NCBI RefSeq assembly: GCF_001590985.1
Contig: NZ_BCTX01000019.1
Location: 1-64,000 of the forward strand
DNA length: 64,000 bases
Direction: 5' to 3'
Source: Novosphingobium naphthalenivorans NBRC 102051
Lineage (GTDB): Bacteria; Pseudomonadota; Alphaproteobacteria; Sphingomonadales; Sphingomonadaceae
A program made the position numbers and the translations under genes. Shown piece after piece: positions 18,269 through 27,098 of this stretch. The notes beneath the pieces are model-generated. The model did not search any database. It saw nothing but the letters and a program-made list of their open reading frames with translations, and was not told the DNA's origin. Within the stretch, counting starts at the first letter, position 1; each line of letters starts with the position of its first letter.

Positions 18269-18598
18269 ATGGACTACGTGAAGGTTGCAAGTGCAGGGCA
18301 GATTGCCGACGGTGCACTGGTTCCGGTCGAGGCTGGCGGTGAGAAGTTGCTGCTGACCAGGGTGCGCGGCACCTATTACGCTACGCAGCGCAAGTGCCCG
18401 CATCTGGGGGGCAACTTGTGCAAGGGCAAACTCGATGGCGAAGCGGTCGTTTGCCCGCTGCACAAGGCCAAGTTCGATCTCAGGACCGGCGGGGTCGAGC
18501 GTGATCCCAAGCTGCTGTTCATCGGCATGAAGGCCAAGTCCGGCCTCAGGATCTACCCGGTCAAGGAAATGGGCGACGATATCTACGTGGGCATTTAG
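18269..18598 (+). CDS. Rieske [2Fe-2S] ferredoxin-like protein
   Basis: A 109-residue small soluble Rieske protein. The two cluster-ligand boxes are CPHLGG (Cys-x-His) and CPLHKAKFD (Cys-x-x-His), spaced as in dioxygenase-type ferredoxins. Its size fits a single domain of the NirD/BphF type. It presumably passes electrons to an oxygenase, but no partner oxygenase is next to it. The ATG at 18269 removes a short upstream extension that lacks a binding site. Confidence 0.88.
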   Translation: MDYVKVASAGQIADGALVPVEAGGEKLLLTRVRGTYYATQRKCPHLGGNLCKGKLDGEAVVCPLHKAKFDLRTGGVERDPKLLFIGMKAKSGLRIYPVKEMGDDIYVGI

Positions 18599-18706
18599 GG
18601 CGCGCCGCCAGTTTGCACATGAAGACGCGTACGCTCACTCAAGCCACATCGCTCATTTACAGGAGGGCTGGGTGCTGCGTTCTGGCTCTTGGGGGCAATT
18701 TATGCC

Positions 18707-19807
18707 TTACCGGTAACTGCGCCCCAGTTTGACCGCCTGCCGGGCCTCGGAGAAGATCGAGCCTGCCGTCACGCGGGTCCCTCGCAGCACCAGGACGACG
18801 GTATCGCCCGGCTCGATCTTCACTTCTTCCGACGGGTGGACATAGCTCTGGCCGTTGGGCCGGTCGATCTGGACAAGGAAGAAGGCTCCGGCGCCCCGCC
18901 GCTCGGCCTCGCCGACCGTTGCGCCGGCCAGTGCCGACTTTTCAGGCACGGTGACAGCCTCGATTTCCAGCCCGAATTCGTGCAGCCCGCGCTTGAGGTC
19001 GCGCACTTGCGGCGCTTCGCCCAGGAACCTAGCGGTCGTGGGGTAGAGGATCATTTCGGCGATCCGTTCGGCCCCGATGTGCGTGGGCAGCACGACCTTG
19101 TCTGCGCCAGCGTGGATCAGCTTGCCTTCCGTGGTCGGGTATTCGCCGCGCGCGATGATCTCCATGCGCGGATTGAGATTGCGGGCGGAGAGCGTGATGA
19201 AGACGTTGAGCGCATCGTCCGGCAGCACTGTCGCGAGAACCCGCGCGCGTTCGATGCCGACAGCGCGCAGGGTGGCTTCGTCCGTGGCGTCGCCCTTGTG
19301 GGTGAGGTGCCCGCAGCCTTCGGCTTCGGCCAGTTTCGCCGGGTTGCGGTCAAGGATGATGTAGGGCGTGCGTGCCCGCTGCAGTTCTATGGCGAGCTGC
19401 TTGCCGATGCGGCCATAGCCGCAGATGATGGTGTGATTGGTCAGGCGGTCGATCTGGCTCTGCATGCGGTCGATCCCGAGAATGTTCTTGATCTGGAAAT
19501 GGGCGAAAACCTGGACGAGCGCACCGGTGAAGAAGATCATGCCGGTGCATCCCAGCACGATCGTCGCCATCGTCAGTGCGCGCAGCCAGGTCGTGTCGAG
19601 CGGATGGACTTCGCCGTAGCCGACCGAAAAGATCGTCAGCGTGACCATGTAGGCAGCATCGCCCAGCGGCCAGCCTGCCGCGACGAAACCGGTGGTGGCG
19701 AGGACGAAGATGACGAGAACGAATGCAGCGGCGCGCGCCAGATTCTGAACCGGCGAGCCCAGGACGCGGCCTGCCGCTTCTCCAATCCTGTCGTGCTCAC
19801 CCGGCAT
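18707..19807 (-). CDS. Potassium channel with RCK (TrkA-N/TrkA-C) domains
   Basis: A 366-residue ion channel subunit. Two transmembrane helices (near residues 25-46 and 75-100) flank a pore loop with selectivity filter SVGYGE (residues 61-66). An RCK domain follows, with the nucleotide-binding GYGRIG at residues 130-135, and a TrkA-C domain at the end. The layout matches MthK/GsuK-like channels gated by ligands. The N-terminus has a GGGGAG ribosome-binding site. It stands alone. Confidence 0.92.
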   Translation of the reverse strand: MPGEHDRIGEAAGRVLGSPVQNLARAAAFVLVIFVLATTGFVAAGWPLGDAAYMVTLTIFSVGYGEVHPLDTTWLRALTMATIVLGCTGMIFFTGALVQVFAHFQIKNILGIDRMQSQIDRLTNHTIICGYGRIGKQLAIELQRARTPYIILDRNPAKLAEAEGCGHLTHKGDATDEATLRAVGIERARVLATVLPDDALNVFITLSARNLNPRMEIIARGEYPTTEGKLIHAGADKVVLPTHIGAERIAEMILYPTTARFLGEAPQVRDLKRGLHEFGLEIEAVTVPEKSALAGATVGEAERRGAGAFFLVQIDRPNGQSYVHPSEEVKIEPGDTVVLVLRGTRVTAGSIFSEARQAVKLGRSYR

Positions 19808-19880
19808 TGGTTACGCTCTCCCCACTCTTATCCCGCGGCGGGACCCTGCGCGCGGGCTCCGCAGTTGTCCAGCGGCTGGA

Positions 19881-20321
19881 TCAATTCCCGGGATGCCAAT
19901 CTGGGGCGGCCAGTTCAAATCCTGCAAATTCGAAACCGGGGGAAACCACGCAACTGACGAGCGCCCAGCCTCCCTGTGGTGCGGCGGCCTGCCAGTGTCC
20001 GGCCGGCACGAGCACTTGCGGGGCCTGTCCCGCCAGCACGTTTCCGCCCAATGCGTGGTGTTGAGGCTGCGCGGCCTCGTTCGGGGCGATCGACAGCGTG
20101 ACAGGGGCGCCGGCATGCCACAGCCAGATCTCGGCGGCGTCGACCCGGTGCCAGTGCGAGCGCTGGTGCGATTCGAGCAGGAAATGGATCGCGGTTGCGC
20201 TAGGTCGCACGCCCGGCGCGGCAGGTGCGCGCCAGGTTTCGCCGTACCACCCGCCTTCCGGATGCGGCACGAGGCCCAGCGCCTCGATGATGGCGGCAGC
20301 CTCGCCGCGGTCTGTCTGCAT
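19881..20321 (-). CDS. Cupin_5 (DUF985) family protein
   Basis: A 146-residue single-domain cupin. The sequence LVPHPEGGWYGETWR, then TAIHFLLESHQRSHWHRVDAAEIWLWHAG and GWALVSCVVSPGFEFAGFEL, is typical of DUF985, a cupin family with unknown reactions. The conserved His/Glu residues of the beta-barrel are present (SHWHRVDAAE). A good AGGGAA site precedes the start. It diverges from the TIM-barrel isomerase gene. Confidence 0.9.
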   Translation of the reverse strand: MQTDRGEAAAIIEALGLVPHPEGGWYGETWRAPAAPGVRPSATAIHFLLESHQRSHWHRVDAAEIWLWHAGAPVTLSIAPNEAAQPQHHALGGNVLAGQAPQVLVPAGHWQAAAPQGGWALVSCVVSPGFEFAGFELAAPDWHPGN

Positions 20322-20432
20322 GGCTCTGTTTCCCTGCGGTGTTCTCTGCGCGGCGTCCCTTGCGATGATTGCGAGTATCCGCCGCTATCGGGTGTTGTAT
20401 AGGGAGGAGCATCTAAGGGAGAAGATTCGCTC

Positions 20433-21239
20433 ATGCCACATCCGCTCGGCATAGAATTGCTTACGGCGCTTGGTATGGGGCCGGTCGAACACGTCGCGCT
20501 GGCGGCCGATCTGGAGTGCCGGGCCGTGTCGATGGGGCTCACGCAACTGCCTTTCAATCCGCATGGCTACCCGTCGTGGTCGCTGCGTGAGGATGCCGCG
20601 CTGCGCCGGGAGCTGAAGGCGGTGATGCGCGAGCGCGGGATTGTGATCTCCATTGCCGAAGGAATGGACGTATCTGCCGAGATGGATGCGTCGGAGCGGG
20701 CTGCCGATATGGACCTGTTCGCCGAACTGGGGGCCCTGCGGATCAATTCGGCCGACATGGGCGTCGAGCGCGGGCGCGCTTTCGAGCAGTTCGCCAAGCT
20801 TGCCGAAATGGCCCGCGAACGCGGCATGGAATTCTCGATAGAATTCTGCCCCGCCTTCACCATTCGCAATCTGGGAGAGGCGCTGGAGGCGGTCCGTCAC
20901 ATCGGCGAGGGCGATGCGACTGTTCTCATCGACACGATGCATTTCTTCCGCTCCGGCGGAACGGTGCGGCAGATCGCCGAGCTCGATCCGGCGCTGATCG
21001 GTCACGCCCGGCTCTGCGATGCGCCGCGCAAGGGGAGCGGGGACTACATGGAGGAGGCGGTTCGCGCGCGGATGATCCCCGGCGAAGGGGAACTGCCCTT
21101 GCGCGAGTTCGTGGATGCCCTGCCGCGCGGACAGAGGCTGGGGCTGGAAGTGCCGCTGTTCGCGGAAGCGGAAAGCGGGCGTCCTGCGCGCGATTACCTT
21201 GCCGAGATCGTTACCAAGACGCGGGATCTGCTCGCTTAG
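20433..21239 (+). CDS. Sugar phosphate isomerase/epimerase-like TIM-barrel protein
   Basis: A 268-residue AP-endonuclease-2/xylose-isomerase-like TIM barrel. The metal-binding segments are visible: EFCPAF, LIDTMHFFRSGG, HARLCDAP and LGLEVPLF. Members isomerise or epimerise sugars or inositols; the substrate is unknown. The start has GGGAGAA ahead of it. It is not in an operon. Confidence 0.8.
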   Translation: MPHPLGIELLTALGMGPVEHVALAADLECRAVSMGLTQLPFNPHGYPSWSLREDAALRRELKAVMRERGIVISIAEGMDVSAEMDASERAADMDLFAELGALRINSADMGVERGRAFEQFAKLAEMARERGMEFSIEFCPAFTIRNLGEALEAVRHIGEGDATVLIDTMHFFRSGGTVRQIAELDPALIGHARLCDAPRKGSGDYMEEAVRARMIPGEGELPLREFVDALPRGQRLGLEVPLFAEAESGRPARDYLAEIVTKTRDLLA

Positions 21240-21330
21240 TCTCGGGCGTTTGCCAGCATCGTATCCGTATCTTTTCCAGTAATCATCATGGCTGGCGTGT
21301 TAGTATTTCCTGCCGCTTCATTAAGGTTTT

Positions 21331-21362
21331 TGCAATCCATTGCATGTACCTTTCAAAGGTAC
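21331..21362. promoter_or_regulatory. Two adjacent palindromes, possible operator
   Basis: TGCAATCCATTGCA (21331-21344) and GTACCTTTCAAAGGTAC (21346-21362), each a perfect dyad, sit about 30 bases before the candidate RNA at 21393. They look like a regulator-binding site or a promoter operator; no regulator is identified. Confidence 0.45.
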
Positions 21363-21392
21363 AGGGGATGGCGGTTTCCCGCCATTATCGAC

Positions 21393-21513
21393 AAGAGCCG
21401 TCGATGCCCCGGGAGCAGGCCGGATCGTCGGGGGGCGGTTGGCCATGCCCAGGGCGGGTCGCGAATTTGGATCGCGTTCGGTAACCTGCCTTCGTCGGCG
21501 GCTCTTTTTTCTT
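21393..21513 (+). ncRNA. Candidate structured small RNA
   Basis: AAGAGCCG at 21393-21400 pairs perfectly with CGGCTCTT at 21499-21506, closing about 100 bases. The 3' arm runs into TTTTTTCTTT. An intervening hairpin-rich, GC-rich stretch fits a stable RNA with its own terminator. A hairpin at 21368-21385 and two palindromes precede it. It does not match the SRP RNA, tmRNA or RNase P signatures I know. Confidence 0.45.
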
Positions 21514-21535
21514 TCTAGTTCGCGCGGCGTAGCTG

Positions 21536-21739
21536 TCAGCCACCCAGCGCGTGCTCTTCGGCCGTAACCGGATTGCCATGCGATGGACGATCCGTCAGTG
21601 CCCGCTCGATCCAGATCGCCGACATGGCCAGAATGGCCAGGGCCAAGCTGGTTATCAGGATATAGCGCAGGATGTGGGGCGTGCTGCCGCTGCGTGCTTC
21701 GTCGCTGTCGAGGTGGATCTCATCACCAATCCGCTGCAT
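21536..21739 (-). CDS. Small single-pass membrane protein
   Basis: A 67-residue protein with one central transmembrane helix (residues 24-44, RYILITSLALAILAMSAIW) and hydrophilic ends. The start is the second in-frame Met (21739), which begins a compact N-terminus MQRIGDEIHLDSDEAR. It converges on the candidate RNA. Size and shape resemble respiratory-chain accessory subunits, but no family match can be claimed. Confidence 0.6.
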   Translation of the reverse strand: MQRIGDEIHLDSDEARSGSTPHILRYILITSLALAILAMSAIWIERALTDRPSHGNPVTAEEHALGG

Positions 21740-21853
21740 TGTGCTTCTCCCGTTGGCCGGGAAGCGGCATTCGGGCCGCAATTTGCATACCGGCCACTAG
21801 AGAAAACGTGCGCGGGCACCGGATAGTTCCCGGGCGTGCCTTCGTCAGCGGGG

Positions 21854-22294
21854 CTAGTGCCCTGCCAGACCGAGGAGGTCCAGGGTGCGCTCGTCGCGCA
21901 GGCCGTCGCAGAAGCCGTCCAGCGCTTGCCCGAACCGGCCACCGGCTAGGCCTTCGGCCAGTTCGAACAGGGTCATCGAACTGCGGAACTTGAGAGCATC
22001 GACCGGCCCCAGAATGGCCTGTGCGCTACGCTGTCCGCGCCAGTTCAGCATGGCATCGGTGCATTCGGCCAGACGGGCCGCGAGCAGCGGATGCGCGAGA
22101 TAGCCTCGCGCTTCGTCCAGCCCGCTGATCGCAAAGAACTGCGCGGTAGGGCTATGGCCGAGCCCTGCCAGTTGCGGAAACACGAACCACATCCAGTGGC
22201 TGCGCTTGGCTCCGGCCCGAAGCTCGGCGAGCGCCTGCGCGTAGATGTCGCGCTGGGCTTCGACGAAGCGTTCGAGGCCGGAGCGGCCGTTCAT
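21854..22294 (-). CDS. DUF1810 family protein
   Basis: A 146-residue protein that begins one base after the dapD stop (TGA-C-ATG), hence co-transcribed with dapD. The segment SHWMWFVFPQLAGLGHSPTA is the DUF1810 hallmark; KFRSSMTLFELA follows. The family is small, soluble and of unknown role. The upstream in-frame Met (22348) lies inside dapD and lacks the family's conserved N-terminus. Confidence 0.88.
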   Translation of the reverse strand: MNGRSGLERFVEAQRDIYAQALAELRAGAKRSHWMWFVFPQLAGLGHSPTAQFFAISGLDEARGYLAHPLLAARLAECTDAMLNWRGQRSAQAILGPVDALKFRSSMTLFELAEGLAGGRFGQALDGFCDGLRDERTLDLLGLAGH

Positions 22295-22295
22295 G

Positions 22296-23129
22296 TCAGT
22301 CGCGCAGAAGTTCGTTGATCCCGGTCTTCGAACGGGTCTGCGCGTCAACGGTCTTCACGATCACGGCGCAGTAGAGCGAAGGGCCGGGCGTGCCGTCGGG
22401 AAGCGGCTTGCCGGGCATCGCGCCGGGCACGACGACCGAATAAGGCGGAACGCGGCCGATGTGGACTTCGCCGGTGGCACGGTCGACGATCTTGGTCGAG
22501 GCGCCGAGGTACACGCCCATCGACAGCACTGCGCCTTCACCCACCATCACGCCTTCGGCCACTTCGGAGCGGGCGCCGATGAAGCAGTTGTCCTCGATGA
22601 TGACCGGGCCGGCCTGCAGCGGCTCCAGCACGCCGCCGATGCCGGCGCCGCCCGAGATGTGCACGTTCTTGCCGATCTGCGCGCAGGAGCCGACGGTGGC
22701 CCAGGTGTCGACCATGGTGCCTTCGCCGACATAGGCGCCCAGGTTCACGAAGCTGGGCATCAGCACCACGCCCTTGGCGATATGGGCGCTGCGGCGCACG
22801 ACCGCGCCGGGCACCACGCGGATACCGGTTTTGCGGAACTTCGCATCGTCCCAGCCCTCGAACTTGAGCGGGACCTTGTCGAACGCGGGCGCACCGGCCG
22901 AGCCGTATTCCATCACGCCGTTGTCGTTGAGGCGGAAGCTCAGCAGCACGGCCTTCTTGAGCCACTGGTTGACGACCCATTCGCCGTCGACCTTCTCGGC
23001 GACGCGGGCCTTGCCCGAATCGAGCAGGCCGAGCGCTTCGTCGACGATCTTGCGCACGTCCTCACTGGCGGGCGTTACGGTATCGCGCGCATCAAACGCG
23101 GCTTCGATGGCGGCTTCGAGTCCGGACAT
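22296..23129 (-). CDS. dapD: Tetrahydrodipicolinate N-succinyltransferase DapD
   Basis: Transfers succinyl from succinyl-CoA to tetrahydrodipicolinate in the succinylase branch of lysine and diaminopimelate synthesis. It is 277 residues long, as usual. The hexapeptide left-handed beta helix is visible in the centre and C-terminal half (isoleucine/valine-rich repeats [19 protein letters not shown], then [12 protein letters not shown]). It is the first gene of a short leftward unit with DUF1810. Confidence 0.95.
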   Translation of the reverse strand: MSGLEAAIEAAFDARDTVTPASEDVRKIVDEALGLLDSGKARVAEKVDGEWVVNQWLKKAVLLSFRLNDNGVMEYGSAGAPAFDKVPLKFEGWDDAKFRKTGIRVVPGAVVRRSAHIAKGVVLMPSFVNLGAYVGEGTMVDTWATVGSCAQIGKNVHISGGAGIGGVLEPLQAGPVIIEDNCFIGARSEVAEGVMVGEGAVLSMGVYLGASTKIVDRATGEVHIGRVPPYSVVVPGAMPGKPLPDGTPGPSLYCAVIVKTVDAQTRSKTGINELLRD

Positions 23130-23323
23130 TGCTGAAAGTCCCCTAGTGTGAGTCAGTATCGTGCGGGGCGCCTATCGCGGGATGGCGCCAAGGACAAGCT
23201 CGGGGCGTTGAAAAATGATGGCAGGGAAGGAGCAGGTCGTCGCGATGTCATGATCTCTGTCAAAGATGTTTTCGTTAAGGTAAATAAATATTGTCCATGT
23301 CTCTTGAGTTGAAGGAGGGTAAT

Positions 23324-23479
23324 ATGCCTGATGATGGCAAGAGGGATGAACGACGTAAGGAAAAGGCGAACCAGATAATTACTCAGATGCATGACAACAA
23401 TGCCAGTGCGGAGGATATCCAGGCGCAGAAGAAGGCGAACAAGCAATCCTTTGGGCATGAGGGTGAATATACCCCCTGA
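23324..23479 (+). CDS. Small highly charged hypothetical protein
   Basis: A 51-residue Lys/Asp/Gln-rich protein (MPDDGKRDERRKEKANQIIT start) behind a good GAAGGAGGG site. No hydrophobic segment. It lies in an AT-richer stretch with the following gene and has no recognised relatives. Confidence 0.55.
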   Translation: MPDDGKRDERRKEKANQIITQMHDNNASAEDIQAQKKANKQSFGHEGEYTP

Positions 23480-23510
23480 TTACATTTCCATTGTGGCGGG
23501 AAACGGAACC

Positions 23511-23996
23511 ATGTCGGCACATGCCAAGCACACCAAGCAACCGAAGCCGGACAGCCCTGTTCCCGTCGCACTGGAGACGCCGGGCAGTGGAAAGGACGCG
23601 GGAAAAATCTGCTTCTTTTCCGATTGTCCCTGCAAGATTAAATATCCTACGACCAAGATGCGCCAGTTGCGGGCCGTCGAGGAAGGGATGGTCTTTTGCG
23701 AGTATTGTAAGCAAGATCTCGAGTCTGGCTACAAGCGGATCAAGGTGCCGCCGCCGGTAACGCCGGTATCTGCTGTTCAACCATACCCGAAGCCGCGCAA
23801 GCATTTCGCTTTGTTTAAATGTCACAGCCGCTGGGACTGTCCGGTCTTTCTAAAAGAGCAGAAGCTGGTGGAGTTTCCTCCGGGCAAGACGCTCGAAGAC
23901 TGTGTAAAGCCATACGATACGCCTCTAGGCGCTTACGATGATGGTCATCTGCCTTGTGAGGTTTGCGAGAAGGATCACGGTATTCCCTGGCTTTAG
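23511..23996 (+). CDS. Cysteine-rich hypothetical protein (putative metal-binding)
   Basis: A 161-residue protein with several Cys pairs: CFFSDCPCK, VFCEYCKQD, FKCHSRWDCPVF and CEVCEKDHG. The spacing suggests two zinc ribbons. It reads to the end in a region less GC-rich than average, and its stop overlaps the gmk stop region by four bases. The ATG at 23511 is chosen because the upstream extension is a Pro/Arg-rich frame inside the small-protein gene. No family recognised; could be a phage remnant. Confidence 0.6.
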   Translation: MSAHAKHTKQPKPDSPVPVALETPGSGKDAGKICFFSDCPCKIKYPTTKMRQLRAVEEGMVFCEYCKQDLESGYKRIKVPPPVTPVSAVQPYPKPRKHFALFKCHSRWDCPVFLKEQKLVEFPPGKTLEDCVKPYDTPLGAYDDGHLPCEVCEKDHGIPWL

Positions 23997-24670
23997 GTTT
24001 CCGGCTGCATCAGTTCGCGCACGAATCCGATCAGGCCGGTCTGGCGGGCGCGGCGCAGGCGTTCGGCTTCGAGGATCTTTTTCACTTTCTCGAAGCAGGC
24101 CTGGATGTCGTCGTTGACCACAACGTAGTCGTAACCGTCCCAGTGGCTGATTTCGGAGCGGGCGCGGGCCATGCGTCCGGCGATCACATCGGCGCTGTCG
24201 GTGCCGCGCCCGGTCAGGCGGCGGCGCAGCTCGTCGATGCTGGGCGGCAGCAGGAACACGCGCACGACGTCGCGTTCCAGCTTCTGGTAGAGTTGCTGGG
24301 TGCCCTGCCAGTCGATGTCGAACAGGTAATCCTGCCCATCCTTGAGGCCTGCCTTCACTTGCGCCTTGGGCGTGCCGTAGCAATTGCCGAACACTTCCGC
24401 CCATTCGAGGAACTCTTCTTCCTCAACCATGCGATCGAACTCGGCGCGGCTGACGAAGTGATAGTCCTTGCCGTCGACTTCACCCGGCCGGGGCGGGCGC
24501 GTGGTGCAGGAGACCGAGATGCAGATGTCCGGATCGTGTTCCAGCAACATGCGCGAGACGGTCGTCTTGCCCGCGCCCGAAGGCGAGGACAGGATGAACA
24601 TCAGACCGCGCCGGGCGAGCGTGCCGGTCAACGCGGGTGACGGGGTGGACGATGATGCGGACTTGGACAT
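23993..24670 (-). CDS. gmk: Guanylate kinase
   Basis: Phosphorylates GMP to GDP with ATP. The 225-residue protein has the P-loop SSPSGAGKTT near residues 28-37, the GMP-binding SVSCTTRPPRPGEVDGKDY, and the lid and C-terminal helices of the family (ISHWDGYDYVVVNDD). An N-terminal extension of about 20 residues is common in alphaproteobacteria. Its 3' end overlaps that of a convergent gene. Confidence 0.95.
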   Translation of the reverse strand: MSKSASSSTPSPALTGTLARRGLMFILSSPSGAGKTTVSRMLLEHDPDICISVSCTTRPPRPGEVDGKDYHFVSRAEFDRMVEEEEFLEWAEVFGNCYGTPKAQVKAGLKDGQDYLFDIDWQGTQQLYQKLERDVVRVFLLPPSIDELRRRLTGRGTDSADVIAGRMARARSEISHWDGYDYVVVNDDIQACFEKVKKILEAERLRRARQTGLIGFVRELMQPET

Positions 24671-24761
24671 GGGTTTTTCGATGGCGGGGCCTGCCGATCA
24701 AATCAACCCGTAGTGTTCCGCGGCATGTGGGAAAAGGCGGTGGTCATTCGCAGCGGATGGC

Positions 24762-25199
24762 TCAGTCCTCTTCGCCGGAGCGGGCCATGTCCTCCAGCGC
24801 GGCTTCGCCTTCGCGCAGGGCTTCGCGGGCCTTGGTGCGGTCATAGAGGGTCTTGGCGAGGAGCGCTCCCCCCACCACGATCGCACCGGGAACCGAACGC
24901 ATGGCGACTTTGGCGAGCGCGCTGTGCAGTAGCGATTCGCCCATGGTGCGGCCTTTCAGGATCCTGGCAGCCTTGCTGGGGGCGTATTTCCGGCCAAGCA
25001 GCGCCCGCTCGATTGCTTGCCGCGCCAGCGCTGTCCCGCCGCGCAGGGCAATGTCGGCAATGGCGAGATTGGTCGCGATATTGGGGCTGGGGCCATGAAC
25101 GTCACGGGCGGAGATTTTGGCTTCCGCTCTGCGGCGCGATGCGTTTCCAGCCTCGACAGCCTCCGGCGGGAGGTCTTCCGGAGGCTGGGGATCGCTCAC
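24762..25199 (-). CDS. Hypothetical protein adjacent to sspB
   Basis: A 145-residue protein, starting inside the last four bases of sspB (ATGA overlap), so co-transcribed. The middle is Ala-rich and helical, with a short hydrophobic stretch MRSVPGAIVVGGALLA. No family identified, though the sspB-coupled position is common in sphingomonads. Confidence 0.7.
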   Translation of the reverse strand: MSDPQPPEDLPPEAVEAGNASRRRAEAKISARDVHGPSPNIATNLAIADIALRGGTALARQAIERALLGRKYAPSKAARILKGRTMGESLLHSALAKVAMRSVPGAIVVGGALLAKTLYDRTKAREALREGEAALEDMARSGEED

Positions 25200-25696
25200 T
25201 TTTTCTTGCCGAAATCCACAGAGACGACGTTCGATCCGTCTTCGCTCGGCGTGACGCGCGAAGTCAGATCGCGATCTGTCTCGTCGTTGCCGACAAGGCC
25301 GGACATTTCTTCCTCACCATCGGAGATGGCCTGGAACTGCAGGCCGAAATCGACCGCGGGATCGACGAAAGCGGTGATCGCGGAGAACGGCACATTGAGC
25401 TTGGCCGGAATCTGGTTGAAGCTCAGGCCGACCGAGAACCCCTGATCGGTGACGACAAGATCCCAGAATTTGTTCTGCAGGACGATTGTCATGTCGTCCG
25501 GAAAACGGGCCTTCAACTCGGCCGGAATGTCCACTCCGGGTGCGTTGGTCTTGAAGGTGATGTAGAAGTGGTGGTTGCCGGGAAGCGTGCCATTGGAGGC
25601 TTCTACTTGTCCGAGCACACGCCCGACGACGGCGCGCAGGGCTTCCTGCACGATTTCGTCATAGGGGATCAGGCTATCTGGCGGTGTATCGTTCAT
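25196..25696 (-). CDS. sspB: SspB-type ClpXP adaptor
   Basis: A 166-residue ClpXP substrate adaptor of the alphaproteobacterial SspB-alpha type, which binds ssrA tags and delivers substrates to ClpX. Recognisable parts: MNDTPPDSLIPYDEIVQEALR, NHHFYITFKTNAPGVDIP, DMTIVLQNKFWDL and a basic C-terminal tail (VVSVDFGKKK) that would be the ClpX-binding module. Located upstream of the coupled hypothetical gene and near gmk. Confidence 0.9.
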   Translation of the reverse strand: MNDTPPDSLIPYDEIVQEALRAVVGRVLGQVEASNGTLPGNHHFYITFKTNAPGVDIPAELKARFPDDMTIVLQNKFWDLVVTDQGFSVGLSFNQIPAKLNVPFSAITAFVDPAVDFGLQFQAISDGEEEMSGLVGNDETDRDLTSRVTPSEDGSNVVSVDFGKKK

Positions 25697-25867
25697 CGCG
25701 CCCTACGTGCGCATGGTTAGTCGGACGGTCAAGCCGTTACAGCGGCGATTTTAAGACCTTTTGGCGGTTTTACCAAGGAAATCTCCATAGGGTGATTAAC
25801 CAGAGCGCATGGCAAGGCTGATTGCGCGCAATTGATTCCCGCACGCACAGGTCTATAGGCGCAAGCC

Positions 25868-26461
25868 ATGCGCACAGCCTCGATCACTCGCAAGACCCAT
25901 GAGACCGATATTGCCGTCGCAGTGAATCTCGACGGAACCGGGACTTATGACGTTTCGACCGGCATCGGTTTTCTCGATCACATGATCGAGCAGTTCTCAC
26001 GCCATTCGCTGATCGACATCACCTGCCATATCAAGGGCGACCTGCACGTCGATCAGCACCACACGGCCGAGGACAGCGCCATCGCCATCGGTCAGGCGAT
26101 CAGCCAGGCCCTGGGCGACAAGGCGGGAATCGGCCGCTACGGCGAAGCGCACTCGCCGATGGACGAGGCGCTCTCGCGCGTGGTGCTCGATATTTCCGGG
26201 CGGCCCTATTTCGTGTGGAAGGCCAGCTTCACGCAAGAAAAGCTGGGCGAGTTCGATACCGAACTGGTCGAGCACTGGTTCCATTCGATTTCGCAGGCCG
26301 TGGGCATCACCCTGCACATCGAGCAGCTTTACGGCACCAACAACCATCACATCTGCGAAGGCATCTTCAAGGGCTTTGCCCGCGCGATGCGCTCGGCGGT
26401 GGAGCTCGACCCGCGCAAGGGCGGGGCGATCCCGTCCACCAAGGGCCAGCTTGGAGGCTGA
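25868..26461 (+). CDS. hisB: Imidazoleglycerol-phosphate dehydratase HisB
   Basis: Catalyses the sixth step of histidine synthesis, dehydration to imidazole acetol phosphate. The 197-residue protein is monofunctional, without the phosphatase half. The double His metal motifs are visible: [22 protein letters not shown] and [14 protein letters not shown]. It begins the his cluster hisB-hisH-hisA-hisF-(PEP-CTERM)-hisE-HIT. Confidence 0.95.
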   Translation: MRTASITRKTHETDIAVAVNLDGTGTYDVSTGIGFLDHMIEQFSRHSLIDITCHIKGDLHVDQHHTAEDSAIAIGQAISQALGDKAGIGRYGEAHSPMDEALSRVVLDISGRPYFVWKASFTQEKLGEFDTELVEHWFHSISQAVGITLHIEQLYGTNNHHICEGIFKGFARAMRSAVELDPRKGGAIPSTKGQLGG

Positions 26462-26467
26462 CGGATA

Positions 26468-27097
26468 ATGGCGGAAGTCCTGGCTCTGATCGACTATGGT
26501 GCGGGCAACCTGCACTCGGTGGCCAATGCGCTCAAGGCTGCCGGTGCGCCGAACGTGGCGGTGACGGCCGATCCCGATGTGGTGCGCGCGGCGGACCGCA
26601 TCGTCCTGCCCGGCGTCGGCGCGTTCAAGGCCTGCGCCAAGGGTCTCTGGAGCATTCCCGGCATGGTCGAGGCCATGACCGAGCGTGTCCAGGTGGGCGG
26701 GGCGCCGTTCCTGGGTATTTGCGTCGGTATGCAGCTGCTGGCGACGCGCGGGCTGGAATATGGCGTGACCGAGGGGCTCGGCTGGATCGCGGGCGACGTG
26801 GCGCTGATCGAGCGCACCGATCCGGCGATCAAGATTCCGCACATGGGCTGGAACGATGTTGCGCTCGGCATTCACGATCCGGCCCATGGGCTGATCGAGC
26901 CGGGCGAGGCCTATTTCCTGCATTCCTACCATTTCATGCCGGAAGAGGGTCATACGGTCGCCGCGATGACCGATCATGGCGGCGGCCTTGTCGCGGCCGT
27001 GGCCAAGGACAATGTCGTCGGCGTGCAGTTCCACCCCGAAAAGAGCCAGGCCTACGGCCTGTCGCTGCTCTCCCGTTTCCTCGATTGGAAGCCTTGA
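26468..27097 (+). CDS. hisH: Imidazole glycerol phosphate synthase glutaminase subunit HisH
   Basis: A 209-residue glutamine amidotransferase that supplies ammonia to HisF. Class I amidotransferase features: PFLGICVGMQLL with the nucleophile Cys, and the C-terminal HPEKSQ with its catalytic His and Glu. It begins six bases after hisB and its stop is one base before the hisA start, consistent with one operon. Confidence 0.95.
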   Translation: MAEVLALIDYGAGNLHSVANALKAAGAPNVAVTADPDVVRAADRIVLPGVGAFKACAKGLWSIPGMVEAMTERVQVGGAPFLGICVGMQLLATRGLEYGVTEGLGWIAGDVALIERTDPAIKIPHMGWNDVALGIHDPAHGLIEPGEAYFLHSYHFMPEEGHTVAAMTDHGGGLVAAVAKDNVVGVQFHPEKSQAYGLSLLSRFLDWKP

Positions 27098-27098
27098 A

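Larger units (their letters stand above)
21240..21535. other. Intergenic region with palindromes and a candidate RNA
   Basis: No credible ORF in 296 bases. It holds two perfect palindromes (21331-21344 and 21346-21362), a small hairpin (21368-21385), and a self-closing RNA-like segment ending in a T-tract (21393-21513). Confidence 0.6.

Noticed and set aside
18269..18598. Rieske protein as part of an aromatic dioxygenase system
   Set aside because: No oxygenase or reductase genes are adjacent, so only the ferredoxin fold is claimed.
21393..21513. SRP (4.5S) RNA as an identity for the candidate RNA
   Set aside because: The conserved GGAAGGNAGCAG tetraloop/asymmetric-loop motif is missing on both strands.
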